Below are positions 6,509 to 14,547 of a stretch of 19,674 nt of DNA, in pieces (position 1 is the stretch's first letter; each line of letters begins with the position of its first letter). The stretch comes from CAVOBC01 sp963693635 (GTDB lineage: Bacteria > Pseudomonadota > Gammaproteobacteria > Pseudomonadales > Azotimanducaceae). The stretch spans positions 1 to 19,674 of the forward strand of contig CAVOBC010000043.1 of NCBI GenBank assembly GCA_963693635.1, in the 5' to 3' direction. Position numbers and translations under genes: made by a program. Under the pieces are notes generated by a model. The model had not been told where the DNA came from, did no database searches, and saw nothing but the letters and a program-made list of their open reading frames with translations.

Positions 6509-8314
6509 ATGCTGAACAAGATTTGCCTCGGACTGTTCGTTTCCTTCGGGCTGACCTGCGCCGTACATGCAGACTGGCGCGGCGACCTGACACCCATTGC
6601 CCGGAGCGACTGGCAACCCGAACACGCCCGCCATCTCCTCGACCGTGCCGGCTTCGGCGGCTCAGCCGCGGATGTCCGCGCGGTGCTCGACAGAGGGCCT
6701 GCGGATGCCGTACGGCGGTTCGTGTACTTCGAGGGCATCGAACAACAGGTACTACCACCGTTCGAACACTCGGGCGTATTCGACGAAGGCCTCGATCCGT
6801 TTCCGCCAAGCCGCCCAGCGACTACGAAGCTTGCAAAGGTCAACGGGGAGGCCCTCGGCGTGGCGGTCAAGCCCGCGGGCAACCGACCCGTGCAGCCGGT
6901 CGTCAACAAATTTTTCTACTGGCTACGCGCGAGCAGGCTGGAGACCGACCGGGTTGCCTACTGGTGGGCCAACCGCATGCTCACCACGCCACGCCCGCTG
7001 CAGGAAAAGATGGCCCTCTTCTGGCACGGCCACTTCGCTACTAACGAAGACAAGGTGCGCGATTACCGCAAAGGTCTGAAACAGCTGGAACTGTTCCAGA
7101 GCGAAGGTCTCGGCAACTTTCGTACACTCATGATCGCAGTCGCACAGGACCCCGCGATGCTTGCGTTCCTGGACGCCGGCGTCAACATCAAGGGATCACC
7201 TAACGAGAATTTCGCCCGCGAGATCATGGAGCTTTTTACCATGGGCGTGGGCAACTACAACGAAGAGGACATTCGCGAAGCGGCCCGTGCTTTCACGGGA
7301 TGGAACTATACCGGGCTGGAGTTTCGGGTGGCCCCTGAACTGCATGACGATGGTGAGAAAAGGTTCCTGGGCAGAACCGGCAACTTCGACGGCGAGGACA
7401 TCATCAACATCATCCTCGAACAGGACGCGACCGCGGCTTACATCGCCGGCAAGCTTTATTGCTATTTCGTCCGCGAAGATCTGACGCCTGCGCTGCAGGC
7501 GAGGCTAGGTGCTTTCCTGAAGGGAAACGACTACAACCTGGCGGTCTACCTCGGGATGCTTCTTCGCTCGAAGGACTTCTATGCCCCGGAGTCCATCGGC
7601 ACGCGCATCAAGGGTCCGGTCGAGTTGGTCGTCTCCACGTATCTCAAGACCGGGCTTGCGCGGATTCCGGGCGTTCCGGACTTCAACACCGTCACGGGTT
7701 CACTTGGCCAACGGCTCATGCATCCGCCCACGGTCGCGGGTTGGTCCCAGGGCCGGAGCTGGATCACCCCCAGTCTGCTGTTCGAGCGCGGTAATTTTGT
7801 CCTCGACATGGTGTTTCCGGACATTGCGTTCGTGCCGCCCGACCGGTATCCGGGCTACGGCGGCCAGATCGTCACCGTTCACAAACGACTGCGTCAGGGT
7901 ATGGACATCACCGCGGCCACCAAACCGGCCGGTGTGGACGGCGGGGCGGACATGATGGCGGCGTCCAACCTGCTCGCCGATCGCGACGAGGCGTTCAACA
8001 CGCGTTACGGCAGCTATCGCGGCTGGCAGATGGCCATCGAACGCGTCAAGCCGATATCGAGGCACACCGCACGCCTGAAACTGACCGAGCAGGTACGCCA
8101 GGCGGAACTCCGGACGCCCCGCGAAGTCGTCGAGTATTTTGTCGACCGCTACTTCTCGGTGGCGATTGACGAAGAAACGCTGGCGATGCTGGCGGCCTTC
8201 TTCGAGGCGGAGCTTGGCACGAATGACATCGAGTCCGCGGCTTCCTATATGGAGGAGCCCTTGCGGGTGTTGCTGCACGTGATCCTGAGCCGCCCGGAGT
8301 ACCAGCTCGGCTAA
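6509..8314 (+). CDS. DUF1800 family exported protein
   Basis: The 601-aa product begins with a Sec signal peptide (hydrophobic 5-18, cleavage likely after VHA at 21) and should be periplasmic or extracellular. Family hallmarks are present: HLLDRAGFGGS (42-52), FWHGHFATN (171-179), NENFAREIMELFTMG (232-246), then AARAFTGWNY. The C-terminal half has the conserved RIKGPVELVVS and HPPTVAGWSQGRSWI blocks. The biochemical role of DUF1800 is not established. GAGGGAG lies just before the ATG. The DUF1501 gene follows 66 bases downstream, the usual pairing of these two families, so the two products probably act together. Length and motifs are typical, with no sign of damage. Confidence 0.93.
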   Translation: MLNKICLGLFVSFGLTCAVHADWRGDLTPIARSDWQPEHARHLLDRAGFGGSAADVRAVLDRGPADAVRRFVYFEGIEQQVLPPFEHSGVFDEGLDPFPPSRPATTKLAKVNGEALGVAVKPAGNRPVQPVVNKFFYWLRASRLETDRVAYWWANRMLTTPRPLQEKMALFWHGHFATNEDKVRDYRKGLKQLELFQSEGLGNFRTLMIAVAQDPAMLAFLDAGVNIKGSPNENFAREIMELFTMGVGNYNEEDIREAARAFTGWNYTGLEFRVAPELHDDGEKRFLGRTGNFDGEDIINIILEQDATAAYIAGKLYCYFVREDLTPALQARLGAFLKGNDYNLAVYLGMLLRSKDFYAPESIGTRIKGPVELVVSTYLKTGLARIPGVPDFNTVTGSLGQRLMHPPTVAGWSQGRSWITPSLLFERGNFVLDMVFPDIAFVPPDRYPGYGGQIVTVHKRLRQGMDITAATKPAGVDGGADMMAASNLLADRDEAFNTRYGSYRGWQMAIERVKPISRHTARLKLTEQVRQAELRTPREVVEYFVDRYFSVAIDEETLAMLAAFFEAELGTNDIESAASYMEEPLRVLLHVILSRPEYQLG

Positions 8315-8380
8315 AGCGGACAGGATCGAGGTCAGCCGCCTTGTGTGGCGGGCCCGGATGAGGTCAAAAGGAAGGCAGAG

Positions 8381-9604
8381 ATGAAAACAGAAAAGAAAAT
8401 GAGTCGACGTCGATTCCTGGAAGCGAACCTGGCAGCGGCGGGTGGCGCCGTGCTCATGCCTTTATTGCCGCGCCTGACCCAGGCGAGGGATGCTAACGAC
8501 CGCATTCTCGTCGTTGTCGAACTGTCCGGTGGCAACGATGGCCTGAACACGGTCGTGCCTTATACCAACGACGCGTACTACCGGCATCGGCCGGGTATCG
8601 CCATTCAGCCGTCCGACGTGCTGAAGCTGGATGACGACTTTGGCCTCAACCCCGGCATGTTAGGGTTTGAACGACTCTGGAAATCCGGAGACCTCGCCAT
8701 CGTGCACGGCTGCGGTTACGCGAACCCCTCGTTTTCGCACTTCACGTCGATGGCGTACTGGCACATGGCAACGCCCAACAGTGGTGACGAGTTTGGCTGG
8801 CTAGGGCGACTTGCCGACGCGATGGCGCCGGCCACAGCGGACAATATGCTGATCAACATCGGCTCCACGCAGTCGTTAGCCGTCAAGAGCCGAACCCACA
8901 CGCCGATCGTGTTCGATGATCCGCAGAGATTTCAACGTAACGGTTTCGTGCAGGCGCAGCGGGTGCTCGACAGTGTGGCGGGGAGGCCCCAACAAAACCC
9001 TGGTGGCTTGCTCAACCCCACCCGCCGCTTTCTAAACAATGTTGCGCGAAGCGCCCGCAGCACGTCGGCTCTCGTCCGGCGCGCCTGGGCGGACTACGAT
9101 ACGCCCGTCGACTACGGCATTGCCCCCCTGGACCTGCCCAAGGTCGCCGCCTGCATCGCCTCCGGTCTGCCCACCCCGATATACCACGTTTCCGTTCGCA
9201 ACAACGCCTTCGACACGCACGTCCAACAACCCGCGTTACACAGGCGATTGCTGAGTTATGCCTGCGACGGCATCCACGGATTCATCCGCGACATCGAGCG
9301 TCTGGGTTTCGGCGACAGGGTCACCGTGATGGTCTACTCCGAGTTCGGCCGGCGGGTGCCAGAGAACGCGAACCTGGGTACGGATCATGGCAGCGCCAAC
9401 GTGATGTTCCTGGCAGGCAAAGGCGTCAAAGGTGGGCACTATGGCGAACCGCCAAGCCTCACCGAACTCACCGAAGGCGACAATCTCATTCATACGCTGG
9501 ATTTTCGCAGCGTGTACGCGACGGCGATCGAAGGTTGGCTGCGGCAAAAGGTGGGCGATGAAGTATTGAAGGGTTCGTTCGCAACGTTGCCCGTGTTCGC
9601 CTGA
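8381..9604 (+). CDS. DUF1501 family Tat-exported protein
   Basis: The 407-aa product starts with a twin-arginine signal: SRRRFLE (8-14) followed by a hydrophobic stretch LAAAGGAVLMPLL and a cleavage region near QARD. The mature protein has the family blocks VVELSGGNDGLNTVVPY (45-61), HGCGYANPSFSHFTSM and SEFGRRVPENANLGTDHGS. DUF1501 belongs to the alkaline-phosphatase/sulfatase-like fold, and the His/Asp residues in these blocks are the expected metal ligands. Its substrate is unknown. Tat export suggests folding, perhaps with metal, in the cytoplasm before export. ATG 8381 has GGAAGG just upstream; an in-frame GTG at 8345 would place 12 extra residues before the Tat signal and is less likely. 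It is the second gene of the DUF1800-DUF1501 pair. Confidence 0.92.
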   Translation: MKTEKKMSRRRFLEANLAAAGGAVLMPLLPRLTQARDANDRILVVVELSGGNDGLNTVVPYTNDAYYRHRPGIAIQPSDVLKLDDDFGLNPGMLGFERLWKSGDLAIVHGCGYANPSFSHFTSMAYWHMATPNSGDEFGWLGRLADAMAPATADNMLINIGSTQSLAVKSRTHTPIVFDDPQRFQRNGFVQAQRVLDSVAGRPQQNPGGLLNPTRRFLNNVARSARSTSALVRRAWADYDTPVDYGIAPLDLPKVAACIASGLPTPIYHVSVRNNAFDTHVQQPALHRRLLSYACDGIHGFIRDIERLGFGDRVTVMVYSEFGRRVPENANLGTDHGSANVMFLAGKGVKGGHYGEPPSLTELTEGDNLIHTLDFRSVYATAIEGWLRQKVGDEVLKGSFATLPVFA

Positions 9605-9692
9605 CAGTAGAATTGGGTGGCGCCCGGCTCCCAGTACGAACCCAGGGCCGCATCGTCGACCGCTGCCCCATCCATCTCCCGGATGCTCGCCC

Positions 9693-11006
9693 ATGTTGAA
9701 AGACCGCTACGGATTGCCGCTCTCCACCACTTCCAGCGACGCTCGCGACGCCTACGTTGCCGCGGTGGACTCCATGCTGTGCGCGGACCCGCGTGCGGAT
9801 ACGCAGCTTGCAGAGACACTGCGCGCTGACCCCGACTTCGCACTGGCACACGCGGCAATCGCCCGACAGCACCAGCTCCATGGGCACGCGGCCGAGGCGC
9901 AACAGGCCATCGAACGGGCCACCATGCTGGTCCCCGGCGCGACGCAACGCGAACGTCAGCATGTCGACATCTGCGGTCTGCTGATCGACGGGAGCAGTCA
10001 ACAGGCGCTCGGCCGGATCATCGACCACGTCGAAACCTATCCGCTCGACGCCCTGGCCCTGTCGCCGGCGGCAGGCGTGTTCGGCCTGATCGGTTTCAGC
10101 GGCCGGCCCGGGCGGGAGCAGGAACAGCTTGCATTGCTCCAACCCTTGCGCGCCGCGTACGGGGACGACTGGTGGTTCGCGACCGTTTACGCCTTTGCGC
10201 TGATCGAAGTGGGTGAGCACGAACACGGCCGCGAACTCGTCGAACGAGCGCTCGAGCAGCGCCAGGGCAACGCTCACGGGGTGCACGTATTCACGCACGC
10301 GCTGTACGAAGGCGGGGACGACCGCACCGCCGCGGACTATCTCACTGACTGGCTGCCCGGCTACCCCGACGCTGGCCCGCTAACGTGTCACCTATGGTGG
10401 CACCGCTGCCTGTTGCACCTCGCGCTGGGAGACACCGATGCCGTGTGGTCCAGCTACGACGCGCACTGCGCGCCGGTGGCCTCGCAAAGCCCGCCGATCA
10501 ACGTGCTGACGGACGGGGTATCGCTGCTGTGGCGGGCCCGGCTTGCCGGGCTGGACGGGGACCGCGCACGTTGGCAGGCGCTGCTCGATTACCAGCGCCG
10601 ATGTTTCCCGCAGCCCGGCGTCTTTGTCGATGCTCACTGCACGCTCTCCGCGGTGGCCCTGGGCGACTGGCAAGCGTTCGAGGCCGATCTCGCCCTGCTC
10701 GAGTCCCGGGCCGTGGCCGGTAAGCTACCTGCCGGCAACGTCGCGGCCTCACTGGCCCGCGCGTACCGCGACTTCGCGTGTGAACGATGGGCGAGAGTTG
10801 TGCAAACGCTGCAGCCCATCGCTGACGAGGTGGTGCGCATCGGTGGTAGCCGAGCGCAACGCGACCTGGTGACCAACACGTTGATTGCCGCCTATTTCAG
10901 GGACGGTCGGCCGCAGGACGCACGCCGCCTCATGGCCGGCCACGACGGCCGGCAACGGTCTGTTCCGGTTTCGAACAGTCGCGGGAATGGCCAACCGGAA
11001 GCCTGA
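9693..11006 (+). CDS. TTC38-like tetratricopeptide repeat protein
   Basis: The 437-aa protein is made of helical TPR-like pairs without a signal peptide, so it is likely cytoplasmic. It matches the TTC38 family pattern: ADPDFALAHAAIA and EAQQAIERAT near the start, VYAFALIEVGEHEHGRELVE, VHVFTHALYEGGDDRTAADYL, and the family-specific HLWWHRCLLHLALGDTDA. TPR proteins usually mediate protein contacts; no catalytic motif is visible. ATG 9693 has no clear Shine-Dalgarno. The frame is open further upstream but offers no better start codon. It follows the DUF1501 gene by 88 bases on the same strand and may share its transcript. The cellular role is unknown. Confidence 0.8.
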   Translation: MLKDRYGLPLSTTSSDARDAYVAAVDSMLCADPRADTQLAETLRADPDFALAHAAIARQHQLHGHAAEAQQAIERATMLVPGATQRERQHVDICGLLIDGSSQQALGRIIDHVETYPLDALALSPAAGVFGLIGFSGRPGREQEQLALLQPLRAAYGDDWWFATVYAFALIEVGEHEHGRELVERALEQRQGNAHGVHVFTHALYEGGDDRTAADYLTDWLPGYPDAGPLTCHLWWHRCLLHLALGDTDAVWSSYDAHCAPVASQSPPINVLTDGVSLLWRARLAGLDGDRARWQALLDYQRRCFPQPGVFVDAHCTLSAVALGDWQAFEADLALLESRAVAGKLPAGNVAASLARAYRDFACERWARVVQTLQPIADEVVRIGGSRAQRDLVTNTLIAAYFRDGRPQDARRLMAGHDGRQRSVPVSNSRGNGQPEA

Positions 11007-11248
11007 AGTCACCGCGGATGAGCCGTGGTCCTCGGTGGTCGGTCGCCCGAATATGTGCCCGACTCAACGTTTCCCGCGCCGCTTGAAGCCGGAGCCGACG
11101 CCACCGCCGCATCGCCGCGCTGATCAGGAACGGCCCGTTACAACGCCCGGTGGCCAGCGCATAATGTCCCGGCGATTCACAGAGCCGAGTCCTTTGGGGG
11201 GCACGGATCCACTCGGGATACCTGGGGGATACTTTAGGAGAAAGTGTG

Positions 11249-12355
11249 ATGACGAAAAAGATACTTCTGGCCGCAGCCTGCCTGCTGGTCACCTGTGCGG
11301 CCTAGTCGCTGGACCTGACCGGGTTCAAGCCAGGCGCTGCACAGTTGCAGTCCGCCGGCCCGCTCGCGTTTGGTCCAGAGGGAATCCTGTTCGTGGGCGA
11401 TACGCGCGCGGCGGCAGTCGTTGCGATAGTCACCGGCGACACGACCGGTGACCCGGCAACGGTCGAGGTGAACGTTGCCGGGCTCAAGCGCAAGGTGGCT
11501 GACGCGCTCGGCACGACGCCGGGCGACATTTCGATCAACGACCTTGCCGTCAACCCGCTGTCCGGCAATGTCTATCTTTCGGTATCGCGAGGCCGGGGGC
11601 CCGACTCGACGCCCGTGGTGTTGCGCGTTGACGGTAGCGGCAGTCTTGCCGAGGTGGACCTGGTACGGATGAGATCGTCGTCGGCGAGGCTCCCCAACGC
11701 GCCCGCGCCGGGCGCCACCGGCCGGCGTAACCGCAGCCTTCGGGCGGAGGCGATCACGGACCTTGCGTACTTCGACGGCCAAGTGCTGGTGGCTGGTCTC
11801 TCGAACGAAGAGTTTTCATCGAACCTCAGGAGTATTCCTTTTCCGTTCGGGTCGGTCGATGGCGAGTCGGTCGATGGCGGCGCAGGCATCGAGATCTTCC
11901 ACGGCGCCCATGGCCGCTTCGAGACCAACTCGCCAATCAGAACGTTCACAACCTTTGCCATTGGCGGCAAACCCCACCTGTTAGCGGCGTACACGTGCAC
12001 GCCGCTCGTGAAGTTCCCGCTGACCGACCTCACCCCGGGCAACAAGGTGCGCGGTACGACCATTGCCGAACTCGGCAATCGCAATCGCCCGCTCGACATG
12101 TTCGTCTACGAAAAAGGCGGAGAAGATTTCGTACTGATGGCCAACACTTCCCGAGGCGTCATGAAGATCACCACCTCGGGTATGGATCGTTCGAACGGCA
12201 TCACCGACAGAATCGCGGACAAGGCGGGCCAGGAGTACGACACGATCAAGGCCCTGCAGGGTGTCGTGCAACTCGATCGTCTGAACCGCGACAATGCGGT
12301 GGTGCTTGTGCAGTCCGACCAGACATTCGCGCTGCTGACGGTCGCGCTCCCGTAG
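11249..12355 (+). CDS. Exported propeller-like protein with in-frame TAG
   Basis: ATG 11249, with AGGAG 8 bases upstream, starts a textbook signal peptide (MTKKILLAAACLLVTCAA), but codon 19 is TAG (11303-11305). The same frame then runs on for 349 codons to 12355 with strongly protein-like text: PLAFGPEGILFVGDT, INDLAVNPLSGNVYLSVSR, EAITDLAYFDGQVLVAGLS, GGKPHLLAAYTCTPLVKF and EDFVLMANTSRGVMKIT. These repeating strand patterns suggest a beta-propeller; I do not recognise a named family. One C-to-T change of a CAG (Gln) codon would explain the stop. A TTG at 11345 could start a shorter protein, but it would lack the signal peptide and has no evident ribosome site. The gene is either a recent pseudogene or contains a sequence error. 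Function unknown; the next gene encodes another exported protein. Confidence 0.75.
11849..11878 (+). repeat. 15-bp tandem repeat in propeller-like gene
   Basis: GGGTCGGTCGATGGC (11849-11863) is followed directly by GAGTCGGTCGATGGC (11864-11878), 13 of 15 bases identical, encoding GSVDG-ESVDG in a loop between strands. Confidence 0.8.
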
Positions 12356-12426
12356 CGGACTCCGGTGCGTTTCACCCTGCCCTTTTGGATTCCGACGGCA
12401 CACCATCGGCCGTTAGACGCCGGATA

Positions 12427-12942
12427 ATGGACCGATCACGGGGCGCCGGAACCGCTGTTGGTTCGCGCGGCTTCTGCCGGCTGTCCTTCTACCGGCTGTC
12501 CTTCTACCGGCTGTCCTTCTGCCTTGCGTGTGTCTGCAGCGCCGCTTTCGCCGGGCCCGACCCCGACACCGTTCGCGTCGCTTTCGTCGAAGCCTCAGCC
12601 GTGGGCCCGGCACACGTCCGGGTGCTGGGCCTTTCGCCGTGCGAACTGATCCGTATGCGCGAGCCTTCCGCGCTCGACGGGGTCCTGTCGATCCACGTCG
12701 TGACCAACGGGGTAACGAATGAGACGCCTGTTTTTGGCCGTCCGGTCGTTCTTGCGGACCGATTGGTTTTCATGCCGAGGTACGCGCTTGTTCCGGGCCT
12801 TACCTATCAGGCTCGATTTACGCGTGGCCCGGACGGGCAAGTGGTAGAAGCCCGGCACCGGCTTGCGCCATTGCCGCCGCGTCCTCCAGGCGCGTGCTCG
12901 CTCTCTACCCCGGTGCAGCCGTCTTGCCAGAAAACACGCTGA
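12427..12942 (+). CDS. Exported Ig-like protein, 5' part of frameshifted gene
   Basis: This frame gives a signal peptide built on a repeated RLSFY segment and ending in CSAAFA, then mature text (VRVAFVEASAVGPAHVRVLG, VFGRPVVLADRLVFMPRYAL, GLTYQARFTRGPDG). It runs out of sense near base 12893 (after LPPRPPGA) and stops at 12942. The homologous-looking continuation is one frame over, at 12894-13622. A -1 shift that re-reads G12894 joins GA directly to VLALYPGAAVLPENTLRFYL. The two parts together would make an exported protein of about 398 aa with Ig-like, SbsA-type domains. No ribosome site is obvious before ATG 12427. Function unknown. Confidence 0.7.
   Translation: MDRSRGAGTAVGSRGFCRLSFYRLSFYRLSFCLACVCSAAFAGPDPDTVRVAFVEASAVGPAHVRVLGLSPCELIRMREPSALDGVLSIHVVTNGVTNETPVFGRPVVLADRLVFMPRYALVPGLTYQARFTRGPDGQVVEARHRLAPLPPRPPGACSLSTPVQPSCQKTR
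12477..12521 (+). repeat. Triple 15-bp tandem repeat in a signal peptide
   Basis: CCGGCTGTCCTTCTA occurs at 12477-12491 and 12492-12506, with a third copy at 12507-12521 that differs only in the last two bases. It encodes RLSFY-RLSFY-RLSFC and makes up much of the signal peptide's basic/hydrophobic part. Confidence 0.92.
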
Positions 12943-13622
12943 GGTTTTATCTGCACTTCTCCGTGCCGATGCGCCGCGGGCAAGCCTACGAGCATATTCG
13001 ACTGGAAGACGGCGCGGGTGAGCAGGTCGCGTTTCCGTTCCTCGAACTGGCCGAGGAGTTGTGGGGCCCCGAGGGGAAGCGATTAACGCTGCTTTTCGAC
13101 CCGGGCCGCATCAAGCGAGGGTTGAAGCCGCGCAACGAAGTGGGGCCGCCGCTCGAAGTGGGGCGCAGTTACACGCTGACCATCGATCGTGCCTGGGAAG
13201 ATGACCGCGGCCAGCGCCTGGCGGAGAGTCATCAGAAACGTTTCGTCGTGGAAGCGCCCGATGTGGTGCAGCCCGATCCGACAAGTTGGCACTGGCGCAC
13301 GCCCGCTGCCGGAACGCTCGAGCCACTGATCGTCACGTTGCCGGAACCACTCGACCGCGCCATGTTGTTGCGCGTGCTCGTGCCACTGGACGGCGCGGGC
13401 GGGGCGGTCCGCGGCGCCGTCACGGTGAGCGAGTACGAAACCGTGTGGGGCTTCACCCCCGCGCGCCCGTGGCGGGCCGGGTCCTTCGCCCTGTCGGTGA
13501 GGACGACGCTCGAAGACCGCGCGGGCAACAGCATTGCCAGGCCTTTCGAAGTCGACCTGACGGCAACCTCCCGCAAGCCCCCAGCCCCGGACCACATCCA
13601 GCTGCCGTTCGTTGTGCGGTAG
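12894..13622 (+). CDS. Ig-like protein, 3' part of frameshifted gene
   Basis: Translation from GTG 12894 gives 242 aa beginning LALYPGAAVLPENTLRFYL, then HFSVPMRRGQAYEHIRLED, LTLLFDPGRIKRGLKPRNEV, and two more Ig-like strands sets ending LEDRAGNSIARPFEVDL. The PENTLRFYLHFS-VPM start and the closing LEDRAGN pattern resemble bacterial Ig-like (Big_5/SbsA) domains. It has no signal peptide or ribosome site of its own, which supports it being the second part of the gene starting at 12427. The 14412-14479 remnant duplicates its C-terminal end. Expression as a separate protein is doubtful. Confidence 0.7.
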   Translation: MLALYPGAAVLPENTLRFYLHFSVPMRRGQAYEHIRLEDGAGEQVAFPFLELAEELWGPEGKRLTLLFDPGRIKRGLKPRNEVGPPLEVGRSYTLTIDRAWEDDRGQRLAESHQKRFVVEAPDVVQPDPTSWHWRTPAAGTLEPLIVTLPEPLDRAMLLRVLVPLDGAGGAVRGAVTVSEYETVWGFTPARPWRAGSFALSVRTTLEDRAGNSIARPFEVDLTATSRKPPAPDHIQLPFVVR

Positions 13623-13640
13623 TCGACAATGTCAGAGGCG

Positions 13641-13660
13641 ATGTAGCGCTGGCGCTACAT
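13641..13660. terminator. Perfect hairpin between convergent genes
   Basis: ATGTAGCGC-TG-GCGCTACAT is a perfect inverted repeat with 9-bp arms lying between the ends of two convergent genes (13622 on + and 13662 on -). TTT follows on the + strand. The site and form suit a bidirectional terminator, although the two-base loop means the hairpin must open slightly. Confidence 0.55.
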
Positions 13661-13661
13661 T

Positions 13662-14273
13662 TCAGGCGCTGGCGCTGTCGCGACTCTTGACGCGCTCGAA
13701 CCAGGCCGAAATGTTTGCATTTGCGGAGTTGAGTGGCTGCCCCACCTGCGTACCAAACTCCAAGAACGCATAGAGCAGGATGTCTGCGAGAGAGAAGCGG
13801 TCACCGCAGACGAAGGACTTGCCGGACATCTGTTCGTCCAGCCAGGAAAGGCGCTCCTGGGCGAGCTGTTTCAGGTCGTCAGCGGCCTGGGGGATCGTAC
13901 GTACACGATCCTTGAAGAGGGCCAGGCCTTCCGCAAAGCGAAAACCATTGGTCAGCGGTTCGCTGATCTGCAGATCGATCCGGCGTGACCACATGCGCGT
14001 TTCCGCCCTTGCCTCCGGCGTGGTGCCAATGAGATCCGACGCGCCATTCTTCTCTTCAAGGTACTCGCAGATGACCGTGATTTCTGCGAGGAACGAACCG
14101 TCATCGAGCTCGAGAGTGGGGCTCTGACCCGACGGATTCCTTGCCAGGTGTTCCGCCTGACGATTCTCGCCGCCCATCAGATCGACCTGTTGTTTGGGAA
14201 TTTCGATATTTCGCTCCGCCAGAAACATCCGCACGACCTTTGGATTAGGGCCCATGGAATCGTAAAGCTTCAT
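13662..14273 (-). CDS. Glutathione S-transferase family protein
   Basis: The product (203 aa from MKLYDSMG) is a canonical cytosolic GST. The N-terminal thioredoxin fold has SMGPNPKVVRMFLAE with a candidate catalytic Ser, the cis-Pro region NPSGQSPTLELDDG, and the glutathione-contacting E-I-x-V-I-C-E-Y-L-E stretch. The C-terminal helical domain has FVCGDRFSLADILLYAF with its N-capping motif. It should conjugate glutathione to electrophiles or act as a thiol reductase; the substrate is unknown. ATG 14273 is preceded by GGTGAG at suitable spacing; the alternative GTG at 14285 overlaps that site. It is convergent with the Ig-like gene and separated from it by the hairpin at 13641. Confidence 0.92.
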   Translation of the reverse strand: MKLYDSMGPNPKVVRMFLAERNIEIPKQQVDLMGGENRQAEHLARNPSGQSPTLELDDGSFLAEITVICEYLEEKNGASDLIGTTPEARAETRMWSRRIDLQISEPLTNGFRFAEGLALFKDRVRTIPQAADDLKQLAQERLSWLDEQMSGKSFVCGDRFSLADILLYAFLEFGTQVGQPLNSANANISAWFERVKSRDSASA

Positions 14274-14411
14274 ACTTTCTCTCACCGATTAGCAGGGACG
14301 CCAGTGTACCTACCAGTGGAAGGGAAGTACCTGCACGCGCTCCGCTCCCGCACATGGTCGTCAATCGGCAACACGGCTTCTCTGGGTACGTCGCCACCTG
14401 CGCTGACCGGC

Positions 14412-14479
14412 GGCGCGCCCCGGGTCTTTCGCCCTGCCGGTCGAGACGACGCTCGAAGACCGGGCGGGCAACCGCATTG
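14412..14479 (+). pseudogene. Duplicated remnant of the Ig-like gene's 3' end
   Basis: Bases 14421-14479 match 13478-13536 at 52 of 59 positions without gaps, and the translation GSFALPVETTLEDRAGN matches GSFALSVRTTLEDRAGN. Upstream, GCGCGCCC is also shared. The copy lacks everything before it and has no start codon. It lies on the far side of the GST gene from its source, so it is a leftover of a tandem duplication or of a second family member. Confidence 0.75.
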
Positions 14480-14547
14480 ACGCGTCATCTTCATCCCCCC
14501 TTGCGCCACCGGTGCCATAATGTCTCGAAATTAGCGAGGTGACTGGA

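Noticed and set aside
9486..10298. Minus-strand ORF of 270 codons
   Set aside because: It overlaps the DUF1501 and TPR genes on the other strand, has no recognisable domain and no ribosome site.
11303..11305. Amber readthrough with pyrrolysine or a suppressor
   Set aside because: Nothing in the window supports it; a single C-to-T mutation or a sequencing error is simpler.
11995..12426. Upstream extension of the Ig-like frame
   Set aside because: This part of the frame is a shadow of the propeller-like gene; sense begins at ATG 12427 with the signal peptide.
12880..12900. Programmed -1 frameshifting
   Set aside because: No slippery heptamer or clear downstream stem was found at the junction.
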